64,000 nt of DNA from Agathobaculum hominis (GCF_014288055.1 NZ_JACOPK010000002.1:289355-353354), one strand, 5' to 3'; counted from the first letter of the stretch, positions 39,356 to 48,992 are shown. The notes: generated from the sequence alone by a model not told the origin. Translations and numbers: made by a program.

Positions 39356-41449
39356 ATGGAAAACGACAAGTATATCGGCAGGCTGCTCGGCGGCCGCTAT
39401 GAGCTGATCGATGTGGTCGGCGTCGGCGGCATGGCGGTAGTCTACCGCGCGCGCGATACCATACTCGGACGATATGTGGCGATCAAGATCCTCAAGGAGG
39501 AGTTCGCCAAGGACCCCGACATCCGCAAGCGCTTCGCCATCGAGTCCCGTGCTGTCGCCAAGCTCAGCCATCACAATATCGTTTCGGTCTATGACGTCGG
39601 AAACGAGGACGGCACGGATTATATCGTGATGGAGCTCATCGAGGGCGTGACCCTTAAGGAATATTTGCAGCAGAAGGGCCGCCTGTCGTGGCAGGAGAGT
39701 ATTTTCTTCGCAGAACAGATCTCAAGCGCCCTCGTTCATGCGCATTCGCGCGGCATCATCCATCAGGACATCAAGCCGCAGAACGTCATCATCCTGCGCG
39801 ACGGCACCGCGAAGCTGACCGATTTCGGCATCGCGTCCTTCGCGACGACGCAGGAGACGCGCGTGGTGCAGGAGGCCATCGGCTCGGTGCACTATATCTC
39901 GCCCGAGCAGGCCAAGGGCAGCAAGATCGACTACCGGACGGATATTTATTCGCTCGGCGTGGTCATGTACGAGATGCTGACCGGCAGGCTCCCGTTCGAG
40001 GGCGAGACCGCGCTCCAGATCGTCATGCAGCATATCAACGCCGTGCCGCCGATGCCGAGCGAGCTGGTCCCGGACATCCCGAAGGGCCTGGACGCCATCG
40101 TCATGCACGCGATGTGCGCGAACATCAGCAGACGCTATGCTTCGGCGGACGAGCTGTGCGCCGACCTTGCGCGCGTGCGCGAGGACCCGGACACGCAGTT
40201 CTATTATACCGCCTCGGACGACAGCTCGGGCGAGACGCAGGTCATCGGACGGGAGGTGCAGCGCGCGGCCCGTCATGCGGCAGCAGAGGATACGGCCGCC
40301 ATCCCGGCGGCACCGCGCCGCCGCAGTGAACCGCACAGCGCACGCCGGGAGGCTCCGGCGCGCCGCCGCACCTCTGTGCGCGAGCGGGAGTCGTCGGATT
40401 TCTTCGAAAAGCTGAGCGAGCGCCCGGCGATGGCGGCCGGCATGGCCGTCGCGGTCGTCGCGGCCATCTCGCTGCTCGTCGTTGCGGTGCTCATGTTCAC
40501 CGGCAGCGGCAAATCCGCGAAGATCGACGTTCCCGACCTCATCGGCCGCACGATCGACGACGTTTACGCCGATTCCGAGGTCATGAACAACTTCGAGATC
40601 AAGGAAGCGCCCTCGCGGCAGGAGTCCGACCGTCCGGCCGGAGAGATCCTTGACCAGGACCCCGGCGAGGACCAGCAGGCCATCAAGGGCTCGGTCATCA
40701 CCGTCACGGTCTCGGCCGGCGGTGACAACGTCAAGGATACCTACAAGGTGGTCGACTTTACCGGAAAGTCGCTCGATTATGTCGCGGCATCGCTTGAAGC
40801 GCACGGCATCGAGCTCAAGGAAGAAAAGGAATACAGCGACGATGTCGAGGAGGGCAAGGTCATCCGTACCGACCCCGAGGCCGGCACGGAGCTGGCGCGC
40901 GGCGAGACGCTGACGGTCTATATCAGCCTCGGCAAGGAGCAGAAATCTGCCGATGTGCCGAGCCTGACCGGCATGACGCAGGAGGCGGCGCAGCGTGCGC
41001 TGTCCGAGCGCGGCCTGAGCCTCGGCTCGGTCGATCAGGTCGAGAGCGACAAGCCGGAGGGCACGGTCGTATGGCAGTCGATCGACGCGAACAGCTCGGT
41101 AAATCAGGGCACGACGGTCAATATCCAGATCTCCAAGGGCAAAAAGGCCGACGAGCAGAAGCCGGACAGCAGCACGACCGGCGGCAACACCGGTTCGAGC
41201 GAGGACGACACGCCGGGCAAACTTCCGCCCACACCGGCGGAAGGAAGCGCGACCATTCCGGTGGCGCTGCCCGACAGCGCGGATACCGCCCATGTCGTGA
41301 TCTATGTAGACGGCGTCATTCAGTATGACGACACTCCGTCCACCAGTCAGGGCAGCATCGCCGTCACCGTGCAGTCTACGGCCGGCGACCATGAGGTCAC
41401 GGTGAGCGTAGACGGCTCGTCCACGACGCAGACGTACAGTTTCAATTAA
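39356..41449 (+). CDS. prkC: PASTA-domain Ser/Thr kinase PrkC with a non-RD (HQD) catalytic loop
   Basis: Membrane kinase sensing peptidoglycan or lipid II. In the 697-residue product the kinase domain spans about residues 1-270 (GVGGMAVVYRARD, catalytic Lys in YVAIKILKEEF, DFGIASFATT activation loop). The catalytic loop reads HQDIKPQN instead of HRD. A transmembrane segment follows near 360-382. Outside are three PASTA repeats (about 385-590) and a C-terminal beta-rich domain after a Gly/Ser/Asp linker. ATG 39356 is 10 bases after AGGAGG; the GTG at 39347 touches the SD. The Arg-to-Gln change suggests activation that does not need activation-loop phosphorylation in the usual way. Confidence 0.93.
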   Translation: MENDKYIGRLLGGRYELIDVVGVGGMAVVYRARDTILGRYVAIKILKEEFAKDPDIRKRFAIESRAVAKLSHHNIVSVYDVGNEDGTDYIVMELIEGVTLKEYLQQKGRLSWQESIFFAEQISSALVHAHSRGIIHQDIKPQNVIILRDGTAKLTDFGIASFATTQETRVVQEAIGSVHYISPEQAKGSKIDYRTDIYSLGVVMYEMLTGRLPFEGETALQIVMQHINAVPPMPSELVPDIPKGLDAIVMHAMCANISRRYASADELCADLARVREDPDTQFYYTASDDSSGETQVIGREVQRAARHAAAEDTAAIPAAPRRRSEPHSARREAPARRRTSVRERESSDFFEKLSERPAMAAGMAVAVVAAISLLVVAVLMFTGSGKSAKIDVPDLIGRTIDDVYADSEVMNNFEIKEAPSRQESDRPAGEILDQDPGEDQQAIKGSVITVTVSAGGDNVKDTYKVVDFTGKSLDYVAASLEAHGIELKEEKEYSDDVEEGKVIRTDPEAGTELARGETLTVYISLGKEQKSADVPSLTGMTQEAAQRALSERGLSLGSVDQVESDKPEGTVVWQSIDANSSVNQGTTVNIQISKGKKADEQKPDSSTTGGNTGSSEDDTPGKLPPTPAEGSATIPVALPDSADTAHVVIYVDGVIQYDDTPSTSQGSIAVTVQSTAGDHEVTVSVDGSSTTQTYSFN

Positions 41450-41457
41450 ACGACACA

Positions 41458-41493
41458 AAGGGACGCACCGCACACTGCGCGGCTGCGTCCCTT
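41458..41493 (+). terminator. Hairpin between prkC and rsgA
   Basis: Stem AAGGGACGCA / TGCGTCCCTT, with an inner CCGC/GCGG. It lacks a U-tract and probably only attenuates or stabilises the mRNA end. Confidence 0.45.
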
Positions 41494-41519
41494 GCAGAAT
41501 GAGGAAAGGAAGCGTATTT

Positions 41520-42416
41520 TTGACCGAAGGCATTATTCTCAAGGGCATCGGCGGATTTTATTATGTGGATACGCCGGAAGGGCTGATCGAGTGCAAGGCG
41601 CGCGGAAAATTCCGCAAGACCGTTGGAAAACCCATCGTGGGCGACCGCGTTCAGCTTGAGGTGCAGCCGGACGGGACGGGCTATCTCATGAGCATCGCGC
41701 CGCGCAGAAACAGCCTCATCCGTCCGGCGGTCGCGAACCTCGACCTTGTTGTAGCGGTCGCGAGCGCCGCGCCTCCCGTGACCGACCCGTTTCTCATCGA
41801 CAAGGTGACGGCCATCGCGGTACACAAGGAGATCACGCCGCTCGTCGTGATCAACAAGACCGACGCGGACGCGGGCGACGAGCTGTATGAGACCTACCGG
41901 AAGAGCGGCATCGAGGTGCTGCGCGTGAGCGCGCGGACGGGCGAGGGCATCGACGCGCTGCGCGAGCGCATCTGCGGAAAGGTCTCCGCCTTCGCAGGCA
42001 ACTCGGGCGTCGGCAAGTCGAGCGTGCTCAACCGTCTCGACAGCTCGTTCGGCGCGGAGGTCGGCGCGATCTCCGACCGCATCGGCCGCGGCCGCCACAC
42101 CACGCGCCATGTCGAGCTGCACCCCATCGAGGGCGGCGGCTATATCGCGGACACGCCGGGCTTTTCCTCGTTCGAGACCGAGCAGATGGATCTCGTGCTG
42201 GCGCGCGATCTGGAATACGCCTTTCCGGAGTTCGCGCCCTATCTCGGCCAGTGCAGATTCACCGGCTGCGCCCATGTCAAGGAAAAGGGCTGCGCCATCC
42301 TTGCGGCGGTCGAAAACGGCGAGATCGCGAAAACGCGCCACGAAAGCTATGTCAAACTCTATGAAAGCGTAAAGGATCTGAAGGAATGGGAGCTTACGAA
42401 GGGCGGCACGCGCTGA
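41520..42416 (+). CDS. rsgA: Ribosome small-subunit GTPase RsgA (YloQ)
   Basis: Circularly permuted GTPase of late 30S maturation. The 298-residue product has the OB fold (MTEGIILKGIGGFYYVDTPE; FRKTVGKPIVGDRVQ), then NKTD near residue 111, P-loop GNSGVGKSSVLNRL near 160, DTPGFSS and a C-terminal Cys/His zinc motif (CRFTGCAHVKEKGC). The start is TTG 41520, nine bases after AAAGGA, matching known RsgA N-termini. It overlaps thiN by 31 bases. Confidence 0.94.
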   Translation: MTEGIILKGIGGFYYVDTPEGLIECKARGKFRKTVGKPIVGDRVQLEVQPDGTGYLMSIAPRRNSLIRPAVANLDLVVAVASAAPPVTDPFLIDKVTAIAVHKEITPLVVINKTDADAGDELYETYRKSGIEVLRVSARTGEGIDALRERICGKVSAFAGNSGVGKSSVLNRLDSSFGAEVGAISDRIGRGRHTTRHVELHPIEGGGYIADTPGFSSFETEQMDLVLARDLEYAFPEFAPYLGQCRFTGCAHVKEKGCAILAAVENGEIAKTRHESYVKLYESVKDLKEWELTKGGTR

Positions 42417-43048
42417 TCTTTGCAGCCGCGCCCGAAACAGACTACAGTTACATCCGCGCGTTCCTCGGGGAGCATCCGGACGCGCTCATTGCCTGCGCTG
42501 ACGGCGGTCTGCGCCATGCGCGCGCGCTCGGCCTGCACCCGGACTTCATGATCTCGGACTGCGACTCCATGCCCGAGACCGAGGGAGACGAGGTCATCCG
42601 CCTGAAGCCGGAGAAGGACGACACCGACACGCAGTCTTGTCTGCGCGAGGTGTTCCGCCGCGGCTGCCGCGAGGCAACGCTCGTCTGCGCGACCGGCGGA
42701 CGCATCGACCATATGCTCGCAAATCTCTCGCTGCTCGAGGAGGCGCGAGAGATGGGAGGGCGACTGACCATCCTCGACAGCTGCAACCGCATCGTTTTGC
42801 ATGAGGGAGGACGGGAAAAATTCATAATGCCGTCAGCTTACAGGTATTTCTCCATTGTGCCTCTGGACGCGGTGCTGACGGGCGTTACGATTGAAAATGC
42901 AAAGTATCCGCTCGAAAACGGACGGGTCACGCGCGCCGGCATGGTTTCGATCTCAAACGAAGCGGCGCCCGGCAGCAGCTTTGCCGTGACGATCGAAAAA
43001 GGTGCGGCGCTCATCATCTTTGCGCATGACCCTGCGCGCCGCCCCTGA
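42386..43048 (+). CDS. thiN: Thiamine diphosphokinase
   Basis: Transfers pyrophosphate from ATP to thiamine. The 220-residue product has the ACADGGLRHARALGLHPD, ISDCDSM, KPEKDDTDTQ and ATGGRIDHMLANLSLLEEA motifs of the family. It ends the long prkC-rsgA-thiN run. The rpe gene often found between rsgA and thiN in Firmicutes is absent. Confidence 0.92.
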   Translation: MGAYEGRHALIFAAAPETDYSYIRAFLGEHPDALIACADGGLRHARALGLHPDFMISDCDSMPETEGDEVIRLKPEKDDTDTQSCLREVFRRGCREATLVCATGGRIDHMLANLSLLEEAREMGGRLTILDSCNRIVLHEGGREKFIMPSAYRYFSIVPLDAVLTGVTIENAKYPLENGRVTRAGMVSISNEAAPGSSFAVTIEKGAALIIFAHDPARRP

Positions 43049-43070
43049 ATTTAGACTGTTTCCACAAACA

Positions 43071-43095
43071 AAACCGCCCTCAGGGCGGTTTTTTC
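43071..43095 (+). terminator. Terminator after thiN
   Basis: AAACCGCCCT / AGGGCGGTTTTTT. Confidence 0.9.
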
Positions 43096-43130
43096 TATCT
43101 GAATATTTTTGCAGTTTTTGCAGCGCAGAC

Positions 43131-43159
43131 TTGCAAAATCACAATGGGAAGCATATAAT
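43131..43159 (+). promoter_or_regulatory. Promoter of the aspartate aminotransferase gene
   Basis: TTGCAA (43131-43136), a 17-bp spacer and TATAAT (43154-43159). Confidence 0.75.
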
Positions 43160-43210
43160 AAAAAATACAAAAGACAATTTTTCTTGAGAGACATAAGGGA
43201 GTGCTGAGCA

Positions 43211-44410
43211 GTGGCATTGAAACCGATTTCCAGAATTGCAGCGGGTGTACAGGCGTCTACGACGCTCGCCATCGACTCGCTGTTCAAGCAGATGAAGGCA
43301 GAAGGCAAGGATGTTGTCGGCTTTGGTGCCGGCGAGCCGGATTTCCCGACCCCGGAGCACATCAAGCAGGCCGGTATCGAGGCTATTGAGAACAACCAGA
43401 CCAAGTACACCCCGGCCGCAGGCCTGATGGATCTGCGCAAGGCGGCGTGCTACCGTCTGAAGGAGGACTGCGGTCTGGACTATGAGCCGACGCAGATCGT
43501 CGTTGCCTCCGGCGCAAAGCACTCGGTCTATATCGCGCTGATGGCGCTGTGCAACCCGGGCGATGAGGTCGTTATCGCGGCGCCGTACTGGGTCAGCTAT
43601 TCCGAGATGGTCAAGCAGGCGGGCGCGGTCCCGGTCATCGTCGCGGCGACCGAGGAGGCGGACTTCAAGATCACCGCAGAGCAGCTTGACGCCGCCATCA
43701 CGGACAACACCAAGGTATTCATGCTCAATTCTCCCTCCAACCCGACCGGCATGGTCTACACCCGCGCGGAGCTGGAGGCGATCGCAGAGGTCTGCTGCCG
43801 CCGCAACGTTTACGTTATCGCGGACGAGATCTACTGCAACCTCGTATACGACAACAACGAGTTCGTTTCCTTTGCTTCGCTGAGTGAGGACGCGAAAAAC
43901 CGCACCATTCTGGTCAACGGCGTATCCAAGAGCTATGCAATGACCGGCTGGCGTATCGGCTATTCGGCCTCCAACCCCGCGCTGGCCAAGGTCATGGCGA
44001 ACTACCTCAGCCACTCCACCTCTGCGCCGAGCACCATCTCTCAGCACGCGGCCATCACTGCGCTGACCGGCCCGCAGGAGGATATGCAGGTCATGAAGGA
44101 AGCGTTCGAGAAGCGCCGCGACCATCTTGTCGAGCGCATGAACAGGATCGAAGGCGTTTCCTGCATCAAGCCGGAGGGCGCGTTCTATGTCATGATGAAC
44201 ATGACCGGCTTTATCGGCAAGACCATGTACGGCAAGGTCATCGAGTCCGCCGAGGACTTTTCGCAGCTGTTCCTGGAAAAGGGCCTGGTTGCGACCGTAC
44301 CGTGCACCGCGTTTGCGGCTCCGGGCTTTGTCCGCTGGAGCTATGCGACCTCGCTGACCGAGATCGACAAGGGCCTCGACCGTCTGGAAGTATTTATCAA
44401 GAACGCCTAA
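43211..44410 (+). CDS. aspB: Aspartate aminotransferase-type class I aminotransferase
   Basis: PLP enzyme; likely Asp + 2-oxoglutarate to oxaloacetate + Glu. The 399-residue product has GAGEPDFPTPEHIK, KYTPAAGLMDLRKAA, NSPSNPTG, ADEIYCNLVYD, the Schiff-base lysine in VNGVSKSYAMTGWRIGY near residue 240 and a C-terminal Arg in APGFVRWSYA. It belongs to the Igamma AspB type common in Firmicutes. The start is GTG with AAGGGAG nine bases upstream. It has its own promoter and terminator. Confidence 0.92.
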   Translation: MALKPISRIAAGVQASTTLAIDSLFKQMKAEGKDVVGFGAGEPDFPTPEHIKQAGIEAIENNQTKYTPAAGLMDLRKAACYRLKEDCGLDYEPTQIVVASGAKHSVYIALMALCNPGDEVVIAAPYWVSYSEMVKQAGAVPVIVAATEEADFKITAEQLDAAITDNTKVFMLNSPSNPTGMVYTRAELEAIAEVCCRRNVYVIADEIYCNLVYDNNEFVSFASLSEDAKNRTILVNGVSKSYAMTGWRIGYSASNPALAKVMANYLSHSTSAPSTISQHAAITALTGPQEDMQVMKEAFEKRRDHLVERMNRIEGVSCIKPEGAFYVMMNMTGFIGKTMYGKVIESAEDFSQLFLEKGLVATVPCTAFAAPGFVRWSYATSLTEIDKGLDRLEVFIKNA

Positions 44411-44427
44411 AAATTTAGGATGCTGTT

Positions 44428-44460
44428 GCGGCACTCCGGAAGGAGTGCCGCTTTCGTTTC
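44428..44460 (+). terminator. Terminator after aspB
   Basis: GCGGCACTCC / GGAGTGCCGC with a GGAA loop and TTTCGTTT. Confidence 0.85.
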
Positions 44461-44477
44461 TTTATAAGAGCACAGCA

Positions 44478-44691
44478 GCCGCGCGTCAGCGCGCATAAAA
44501 TAGAAATCGCTATGCGATTTCATAAGCCCGCAGGCCTCTATCCTTAAAATATTCAATGAGAGCAACCGGGGGCGTGTACCTCGGTTTTGATACTTCTGTA
44601 GGGAGAAAGTTTCTGCATGGGAACTTTCGGACGACTCGTGTTCTGCGAAGTCAGAACACATATTGTCGGAAAAACGAAGTTTTTCGACAGT
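44478..44691 (+). repeat. Dispersed multi-hairpin element, full copy
   Basis: Same order of hairpins as at 1441-1621. The conserved first hairpin pair and GCGCATAAAATAGAAATCGC linker come first, then about 45 bases specific to this copy, then the CTCGGTTTT, GAAAGTTT/GAACTTTC, GTGTTCTG/CAGAACAC and CGAAGTTTTTCG hairpins. The terminator stem seen at 1491 is broken here (CCGGGGGCGTGTACCTCGG). The 1535-1600 and 44620-44660 parts differ by only one or two bases. Confidence 0.8.
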
Positions 44692-44745
44692 ATAGGCGTT
44701 TCTTTGTTTATTGCTACAAGATAGCGCAAAGAAGGGCGGTTAATC

Positions 44746-44774
44746 TTGAAAATCGACCGATAAAGTGGTAAACT
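44746..44774 (+). promoter_or_regulatory. Promoter of purB
   Basis: TTGAAA (44746-44751), a 17-bp spacer and TAAACT (44769-44774). Confidence 0.65.
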
Positions 44775-44848
44775 GAAAGCAGACTGCCACAAGGCTGTTG
44801 TTTTGCTCGAATAATCAGTAAACTACACCGGAAAGGACGAAAAAAGAC

Positions 44849-46279
44849 ATGAACAACGTGTACGAAAGCCCGCTTTCTTCGCGCTATGCCTCGAAGGAGA
44901 TGCTGTATAACTTCTCCTCGGACATGAAATTCTCGACCTGGCGCCGCCTGTGGGTATCGTTGGCAAAGGCTGAGATGGCGCTCGGCCTGCCCATCACCCA
45001 GGAACAGGTGGACGAGATGGAGGCGCACATCACCGATATCGACTATGATGTGGCCCGTCAGCGCGAGAAGGAGGTGCGCCATGACGTTATGGCACACGTT
45101 TACACCTTCGGCAAGGTCGCGCCCAAGGCCGCAGGCATCATCCACCTCGGTGCGACGAGCGCGTATGTCGGCGACAACACCGACATCATTCAGATCCGCG
45201 AGGGTCTGCTGCTCGTGCGCAAAAAGCTCGCGACCGTTCTGGACAAGCTCGCGCAGTTCGCCGACGCGCACAAGGCGCAGCCGACCCTCGGCTTCACCCA
45301 CTTCCAGCCGGCGCAGCTGACCACCGTCGGCAAGCGCGCGACGCTCTGGATGAACGAGCTGCTGATGGACCTCGGTGAGGTCGAATACCGCATCGAGAAC
45401 CTGCGCATGCTCGGCAGCAAGGGCACGACCGGCACGCAGGCCTCCTTCATGGAGCTGTTCGACGGCGACGAGAGCAAGGTCAAGGAGCTCGAGAAGCGCA
45501 TTGCGGACGATTTCGGCTTCGCGGGCGTCGTTCCGGTTTCCGGCCAGACCTACTCGCGCAAGATCGACGCGCAGACCCTCGCGACCCTCGCCGGCATCGC
45601 GGAGTCCGCGTCCAAGTTCGCGACCGACCTGCGCCTGCTCCAGCACCTCAAGGAGGTCGAGGAGCCGTTCGAGAAGAACCAGATCGGTTCCTCTGCCATG
45701 CCGTACAAGCGCAATCCGATGCGCTCCGAGCGTATCTGCGCACTCGCGCGCTACGTTATCACCGACAGCCTTAACCCGGCGTTCACCTCCGCGACCCAGT
45801 GGTTCGAGCGCACGCTCGACGACTCCGCGAACAAGCGCATCTCGGTTCCCGAAGCGTTCCTCGCGGTCGACGCTATCCTCGGCATTATGATCAACGTCGT
45901 TTCCGGCCTTGTCGTTTACCCCAAGGTCATCGAGGCGCATGTGATGAACGAGCTGCCCTTCATGGCCACCGAGAACATCATGATGGACGCGGTAAAGCGC
46001 GGCGGCAACCGTCAGGAGCTGCATGAGCGCATCCGCGAGCACTCCATGGCGGCCGGCAAGCGCATCAAGGAGGAGGGACTCGAGAACGATATGGTCGACC
46101 GTATCGCAGGCGACCCGATGTTCGGCATGACGCGCGAGCAGATCCTCGAGCACCTCGACCCGTCCGCCTACATCGGCCGCTGCCCGTCGCAGGTCGATGA
46201 GTTCCTTTCCGAGTGCGTTCGCCCGGCGATCGCGCCCTATCTGACCGGCGAGGAGATCAAGGTAGAGATCAATCTGTAA
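44849..46279 (+). CDS. purB: Adenylosuccinate lyase
   Basis: Cleaves SAICAR in the IMP pathway and adenylosuccinate to AMP. The 476-residue product is of the longer, eukaryote-like type, with HLGATSAYVGDNTD, FTHFQPAQLTTVGKR and the signature SSAMPYKRNPMRSER near residue 280. It is encoded about 8.5 kb from the other purine genes with its own promoter. Confidence 0.96.
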   Translation: MNNVYESPLSSRYASKEMLYNFSSDMKFSTWRRLWVSLAKAEMALGLPITQEQVDEMEAHITDIDYDVARQREKEVRHDVMAHVYTFGKVAPKAAGIIHLGATSAYVGDNTDIIQIREGLLLVRKKLATVLDKLAQFADAHKAQPTLGFTHFQPAQLTTVGKRATLWMNELLMDLGEVEYRIENLRMLGSKGTTGTQASFMELFDGDESKVKELEKRIADDFGFAGVVPVSGQTYSRKIDAQTLATLAGIAESASKFATDLRLLQHLKEVEEPFEKNQIGSSAMPYKRNPMRSERICALARYVITDSLNPAFTSATQWFERTLDDSANKRISVPEAFLAVDAILGIMINVVSGLVVYPKVIEAHVMNELPFMATENIMMDAVKRGGNRQELHERIREHSMAAGKRIKEEGLENDMVDRIAGDPMFGMTREQILEHLDPSAYIGRCPSQVDEFLSECVRPAIAPYLTGEEIKVEINL

Positions 46280-46329
46280 AACCCGCAGCATCCGGGGCGG
46301 AAAACCGTCTCGGATGCACGACTGTGTGA

Positions 46330-46358
46330 TTGACTTTTCTGCGCTTTTGCGCTATACT
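46330..46358 (+). promoter_or_regulatory. Promoter of secDF
   Basis: TTGACT (46330-46335), a 17-bp spacer and TATACT (46353-46358). Just upstream, a GCATCCG/CGGATGC hairpin without a U-tract (46288-46318) may end purB. Confidence 0.8.
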
Positions 46359-46396
46359 TATTCAGTTACGAATAAACCATTAAGGAGGCACTTTCA

Positions 46397-48760
46397 TTGA
46401 AAAAGAGTGTAGTTTCCTTTATCGCTGTACTGCTGCTGATCTGTTTTCTCGGCGTTACGGCGGTAACGGGAGTGTACATTCCGGGCGGCTGGACCATGCC
46501 CTTCCGGAATGCAGAGACCACCCAGTCCGATTCTGCGGACACGCAGTCTGACGCGGCAGCATCCGACAGCACGGATACTTCCGCCGACACCACCACCGGT
46601 TCGGCTGATACGGCGCAGTCCGCCGACACCACCGCTGCATCGTCCCTCAAGGCGATCATCCCGAGCGTCCTCGACACCGACAACGGCATCCGTCTGGGTC
46701 TTGACCTGGTAGGCGGCTCCCGTATCGTTTACGAGGCAGAGATCCCGGACGGCTATAATCAGGCCAATCTCGCGGACGACATGAACTCGGTTCAGAAGGT
46801 CATCCGTCAGCGCCTGACCGACAAGGGCTTCACCGAGGCGACCGTCACCCTGACCGGCGACAACCGTGTAACGGTCGAGATCCCGCAGATCACCAACCCG
46901 GAGGAGGCTGTCCAGACCCTCGGTACCACCGCACAGCTGACCTTTATCGACGCTGACGGCAAGGAATGGCTGACCGGCTCGGACATCAAGAAGGCAACCT
47001 ACGGCTATGGCCGTCCGACCGGCAACGAGGTCACCGACGTTCACTACGTTCAGGTGCAGTTTACCTCCGAGGGCCAGAAGAAGTTCGCTGAGGCGACCGG
47101 CAATATCGCGGCCCGCACCGACGGCACCAACATCATGGCCATCGTCATGGACAACCAGGTCATCTCCTCTCCGTCCGTTTCCTCTCAGATCGACAGCGAC
47201 AGCTGCGTCATCTCCGGCTCGTTCACCCGCGACAGCGCATCCGAGCTGGCTGACCTGATCAACGCAGGCCAGATCCCGTTCTCCCTCAAGCAGGTAGAGC
47301 TCCGCTCGGTCGGCCCGCAGCTCGGCGCTGACGCAATGCGCACCAGCCTGATCGCAGGCGCGATCGGCATCGTGCTCGTCATGCTGTTCATGCTGATCGT
47401 TTACCGCATCCCGGGTCTCGTCGCTTCCATCGCTCTGTGCTTCTACATGGTGATCGAGGCGCTGATCTTCAGCCTGGTACGTGTCAACCTGTCCCTGCCG
47501 GGCATCGCAGGCATTATCCTGTCCATCGGCATGGCGGTAGACGCGAACGTCATCATCTTCGAGCGCGTCAAGGAAGAGCTCAAGAACGGCAAGACCGTCA
47601 AGAGCGCGATCGACTCCGGCTTCAAGCGTGCGTTCACCGCGATCCTTGACTCCAACATCACCACCCTGATCGCGTGTGCGGTGCTGTTCTTCCTCGGCAC
47701 CGGTACGATCGTCGGCTTCGCCACCACGCTCGGCATCGGCGTTATCGTTTCCATGTTTACCGCGCTGACCGTTACCCACTTCCTGCTCAACCGCATGGTC
47801 GATTTCCGCATCCGCAACCCGAAGGCTTACGGCCTGCGCGACCGCGAGGCAGGCAAGCAGCGCTTTGCGATCCTCAAGAACTTCAAGATCTTCGGCGGCA
47901 TCTCCGCACTGCTCGTCGTTACCGGTCTTGTCGCTCTCATCCTGCTGCCGTTCGGCAAGAACCTGTTCAACCTGAGCATTGACTTCGCGGGCGGCACCGA
48001 GATGGAGTTCAATATGCACACCGAGGTAACGCAGGACGTTCAGACCGAGGTTTCCGGCCTGTTCAAGGACGCGACCGGCGTAGACGCTTCCTCGGTCACC
48101 TCCTCCGGCGACGGCAACGAGGATGTGCTCATCCGCTCGACCTCCATCACCTCCGAGCAGCGCGCCGCAGTCATCGACAAGATGCTCGAGAAGTACAGCC
48201 TGGCTGATACCGACATCCTGAACAACAACGACGTATCCGCATCGATCGGCTCCGACCTTCAGCGCTCCGCCGTTATCTGCTCGGTGCTCGCTATCGTTCT
48301 CATGATGCTGTACATCACCTTCCGCTTCGAAATGACGAGCGGCATGGCGGCTGTATGCTGCCTGATGCATGACCTGCTGATCATGCTGAGCGTTTATGTA
48401 TGGCTCCAGATTCCGCTCGACAGCAACTTCATCGCAGCGGCGCTGACCATCCTCGGCTACTCGATCAACGCATCCATCATCGTATTTGACCGCGTTCGTG
48501 AGAACCTGCGCACCGCGCGCCGCGAGGACTTCGCATCCGTCGCAGAGCGCAGCGTATGGCAGACCATGGGCCGTACCATCAACACCACGCTGACCACGCT
48601 GTTCACCATCGGCATGGTATTCATCCTCGGCGTACCGTCCCTCAAGCAGTTCACCCTGCCGCTGATCGTCGGTATCCTCGCAGGCGGCTGGTCCTCGGTA
48701 CTGCTCTCGTGCAGCCTGTGGAACGTATTCCGCAAGAAGTTCCGCAAGAAGCGCATCTAA
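46397..48760 (+). CDS. secDF: Fused protein translocase subunit SecDF
   Basis: Proton-driven helper of Sec export. The 787-residue fusion has an N-terminal membrane segment and a Thr/Ser/Asp/Ala-rich stretch (~residues 35-85). Then comes the SecD part (GLDLVGGSRIVYEAEIPDG; IPFSLKQVELRSVGPQLGAD; five membrane segments with AVDANVIIFERVKEEL), then the SecF part (SIDFAGGTEMEFNMH and five more segments with YSINASIIVFDRVRENL). The start is TTG with AAGGAGG eight bases upstream. Confidence 0.95.
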   Translation: MKKSVVSFIAVLLLICFLGVTAVTGVYIPGGWTMPFRNAETTQSDSADTQSDAAASDSTDTSADTTTGSADTAQSADTTAASSLKAIIPSVLDTDNGIRLGLDLVGGSRIVYEAEIPDGYNQANLADDMNSVQKVIRQRLTDKGFTEATVTLTGDNRVTVEIPQITNPEEAVQTLGTTAQLTFIDADGKEWLTGSDIKKATYGYGRPTGNEVTDVHYVQVQFTSEGQKKFAEATGNIAARTDGTNIMAIVMDNQVISSPSVSSQIDSDSCVISGSFTRDSASELADLINAGQIPFSLKQVELRSVGPQLGADAMRTSLIAGAIGIVLVMLFMLIVYRIPGLVASIALCFYMVIEALIFSLVRVNLSLPGIAGIILSIGMAVDANVIIFERVKEELKNGKTVKSAIDSGFKRAFTAILDSNITTLIACAVLFFLGTGTIVGFATTLGIGVIVSMFTALTVTHFLLNRMVDFRIRNPKAYGLRDREAGKQRFAILKNFKIFGGISALLVVTGLVALILLPFGKNLFNLSIDFAGGTEMEFNMHTEVTQDVQTEVSGLFKDATGVDASSVTSSGDGNEDVLIRSTSITSEQRAAVIDKMLEKYSLADTDILNNNDVSASIGSDLQRSAVICSVLAIVLMMLYITFRFEMTSGMAAVCCLMHDLLIMLSVYVWLQIPLDSNFIAAALTILGYSINASIIVFDRVRENLRTARREDFASVAERSVWQTMGRTINTTLTTLFTIGMVFILGVPSLKQFTLPLIVGILAGGWSSVLLSCSLWNVFRKKFRKKRI

Positions 48761-48767
48761 TCATGAA

Positions 48768-48795
48768 AAAAAGGACACCTTCGGGTGTCCTTTTT
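48768..48795 (+). terminator. Terminator after secDF
   Basis: AAAGGACACC / GGTGTCCTTTTT with a TTCG loop. Confidence 0.9.
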
Positions 48796-48809
48796 GCATG
48801 CTTGTATAC

Positions 48810-48976
48810 TAAGGCAACACCGCACAATTAAAGCGGCGGTGCTTTGCGGAAATTTTGTGCCCTGACTTTGTTGCAGTTTCACGGTAATACATCAAGTATT
48901 ACCGCAAAACTGTGCCTCGTCAGTACGCAAAATTCACTCGCAAATCACTCTTGTTCAATTATGCGGTATTGCCCTA
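48810..48976. mobile_element. MITE-like element, copy 2 (167 bp)
   Basis: Same ends, length and central CGGTAATAC/GTATTACCG hairpin as the copy at 24917-25083, with about 11 substitutions. It is flanked by TA. It lies between the secDF terminator and the nrdR promoter, whose -35 begins 17 bases after the element ends. Confidence 0.8.
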
Positions 48977-48992
48977 AATTGAAGTGCAGTTG

